Source: Atopobiaceae bacterium UBA5363 (GTDB taxonomy: Bacteria; Actinomycetota; Coriobacteriia; Coriobacteriales; Atopobiaceae). From it: 7,019 bases of DNA. Below are positions 6,896 to 7,019 of the stretch, piece after piece. Within the stretch, counting starts at the first letter, position 1, and every line of letters starts with the position of its first letter. A program made the translations under genes and the position numbers. Below the pieces are notes generated by a model. The model saw nothing but the letters and a program-made list of their open reading frames with translations, had not been told where the DNA came from and ran no database searches. The stretch is taken from assembly GCA_002407925.1 (NCBI GenBank), contig DHPN01000033.1, positions 3,184 to 10,202 of the forward strand. The letters are read 5' to 3'.

Positions 6896-6920
6896 TCAAA
6901 CGCCATGCGTGCATGTTTGA
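6896..6920. repeat. Imperfect hairpin and TGACGT repeats upstream of the csoR promoter
   Basis: TCAAA and TTTGA (6896-6900, 6916-6920) enclose CATG-CGTG-CATG, giving an interrupted inverted repeat with a 3-nt bulge. It is flanked by the octamer TGACGTCA at 6891-6898 and the near copy TGACGTAA at 6923-6930, 32 bp apart. No known binding protein is assigned; this may be chance. Confidence 0.25.
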
Positions 6921-6927
6921 GATGACG

Positions 6928-6961
6928 TAAAAGCCCATCAGGAGCTTGGTCCTGGTGGGCT
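6928..6961 (-). terminator. Probable terminator of the gene upstream of csoR
   Basis: Arms 6950-6961 and 6932-6943 form a 12-bp stem with one non-Watson-Crick pair (G-U or A-C, depending on the strand) and a 6-nt loop. On the minus strand the stem is followed by TTTTACG, a short T-tract. It would end a transcript entering from the right edge and separate it from the copper operon. The T-tract is short, so strength is uncertain. Confidence 0.55.
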
Positions 6962-6978
6962 AAAACGATCTGCTTGTG

Positions 6979-7017
6979 CTATCGGGCAGCGTAGCGTAGG
7001 CCTAGTATGCGCTGTTG
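6979..7017 (-). CDS. Possible 3' tail of an unidentified gene entering from the right edge
   Basis: One minus-strand frame from the edge reads QQRILGLRYAAR and stops at TAG (6979-6981), 17 nt before the putative terminator stem. The position relative to the terminator is what a gene end would look like. Thirteen codons including the stop are too few to identify a family, and one of the other frames is also open for a similar distance. No function is proposed. Confidence 0.22.
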   Translation of the reverse strand, partial: QQRILGLRYAAR

Positions 7018-7019
7018 CT

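Overview
The window is compact, fairly GC-rich bacterial chromosome in which every supportable gene lies on the minus strand. Read in the direction of transcription (high to low coordinates), it holds a possible 3' tail of an unidentified gene with a hairpin terminator, a copper-response operon (csoR then copA), a strong terminator, the chaperone gene htpG, and the 5' three quarters of ligA, which runs off the left edge. A CsoR-type repressor, a CopA/CopZ pair, GC-rich codon choice and Gram-positive-like Shine-Dalgarno sites suggest a Gram-positive lineage. The style of HtpG and LigA makes me lean towards Actinomycetota, possibly Coriobacteriia, but this is inference without any search.

The copper operon (about 3773-6876) is the most informative part. 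CsoR (107 aa) carries the Cys-His-Cys copper site with canonical spacing. Upstream lie two TACCCC/GGGGTA-type inverted repeats: a perfect one over the promoter core (6830-6848) and a degenerate one touching the csoR ribosome binding site (6798-6815). Their matching half-sites are 32 bp apart. CopA (860 aa from the chosen start) is a full Cu+ P1B-type ATPase with an N-terminal metal-binding domain and all core motifs. It ends in a second heavy-metal-associated domain of exactly CopZ length. That domain begins at an in-frame ATG preceded by a consensus AGGAGG at 5-nt spacing, all inside the copA reading frame. The locus therefore looks able to make both a CopA-CopZ fusion and a free CopZ chaperone from one gene, which is the main observation of this report.

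The expected logic is that CsoR represses its own operon, Cu+ binding releases it, and CopA exports Cu+ with CopZ (tethered or free) delivering the metal. A 13-bp GC-rich hairpin with a T-rich tail closes the operon. htpG (Hsp90 family) and ligA (NAD+-dependent DNA ligase) are housekeeping genes on the same strand with no visible functional link to copper. They are 94 bp apart with no clear terminator between them, so they may be co-transcribed. No tRNA, rRNA, CRISPR array, insertion sequence or prophage signal was seen, and no gene-free stretch exceeds 300 bases.
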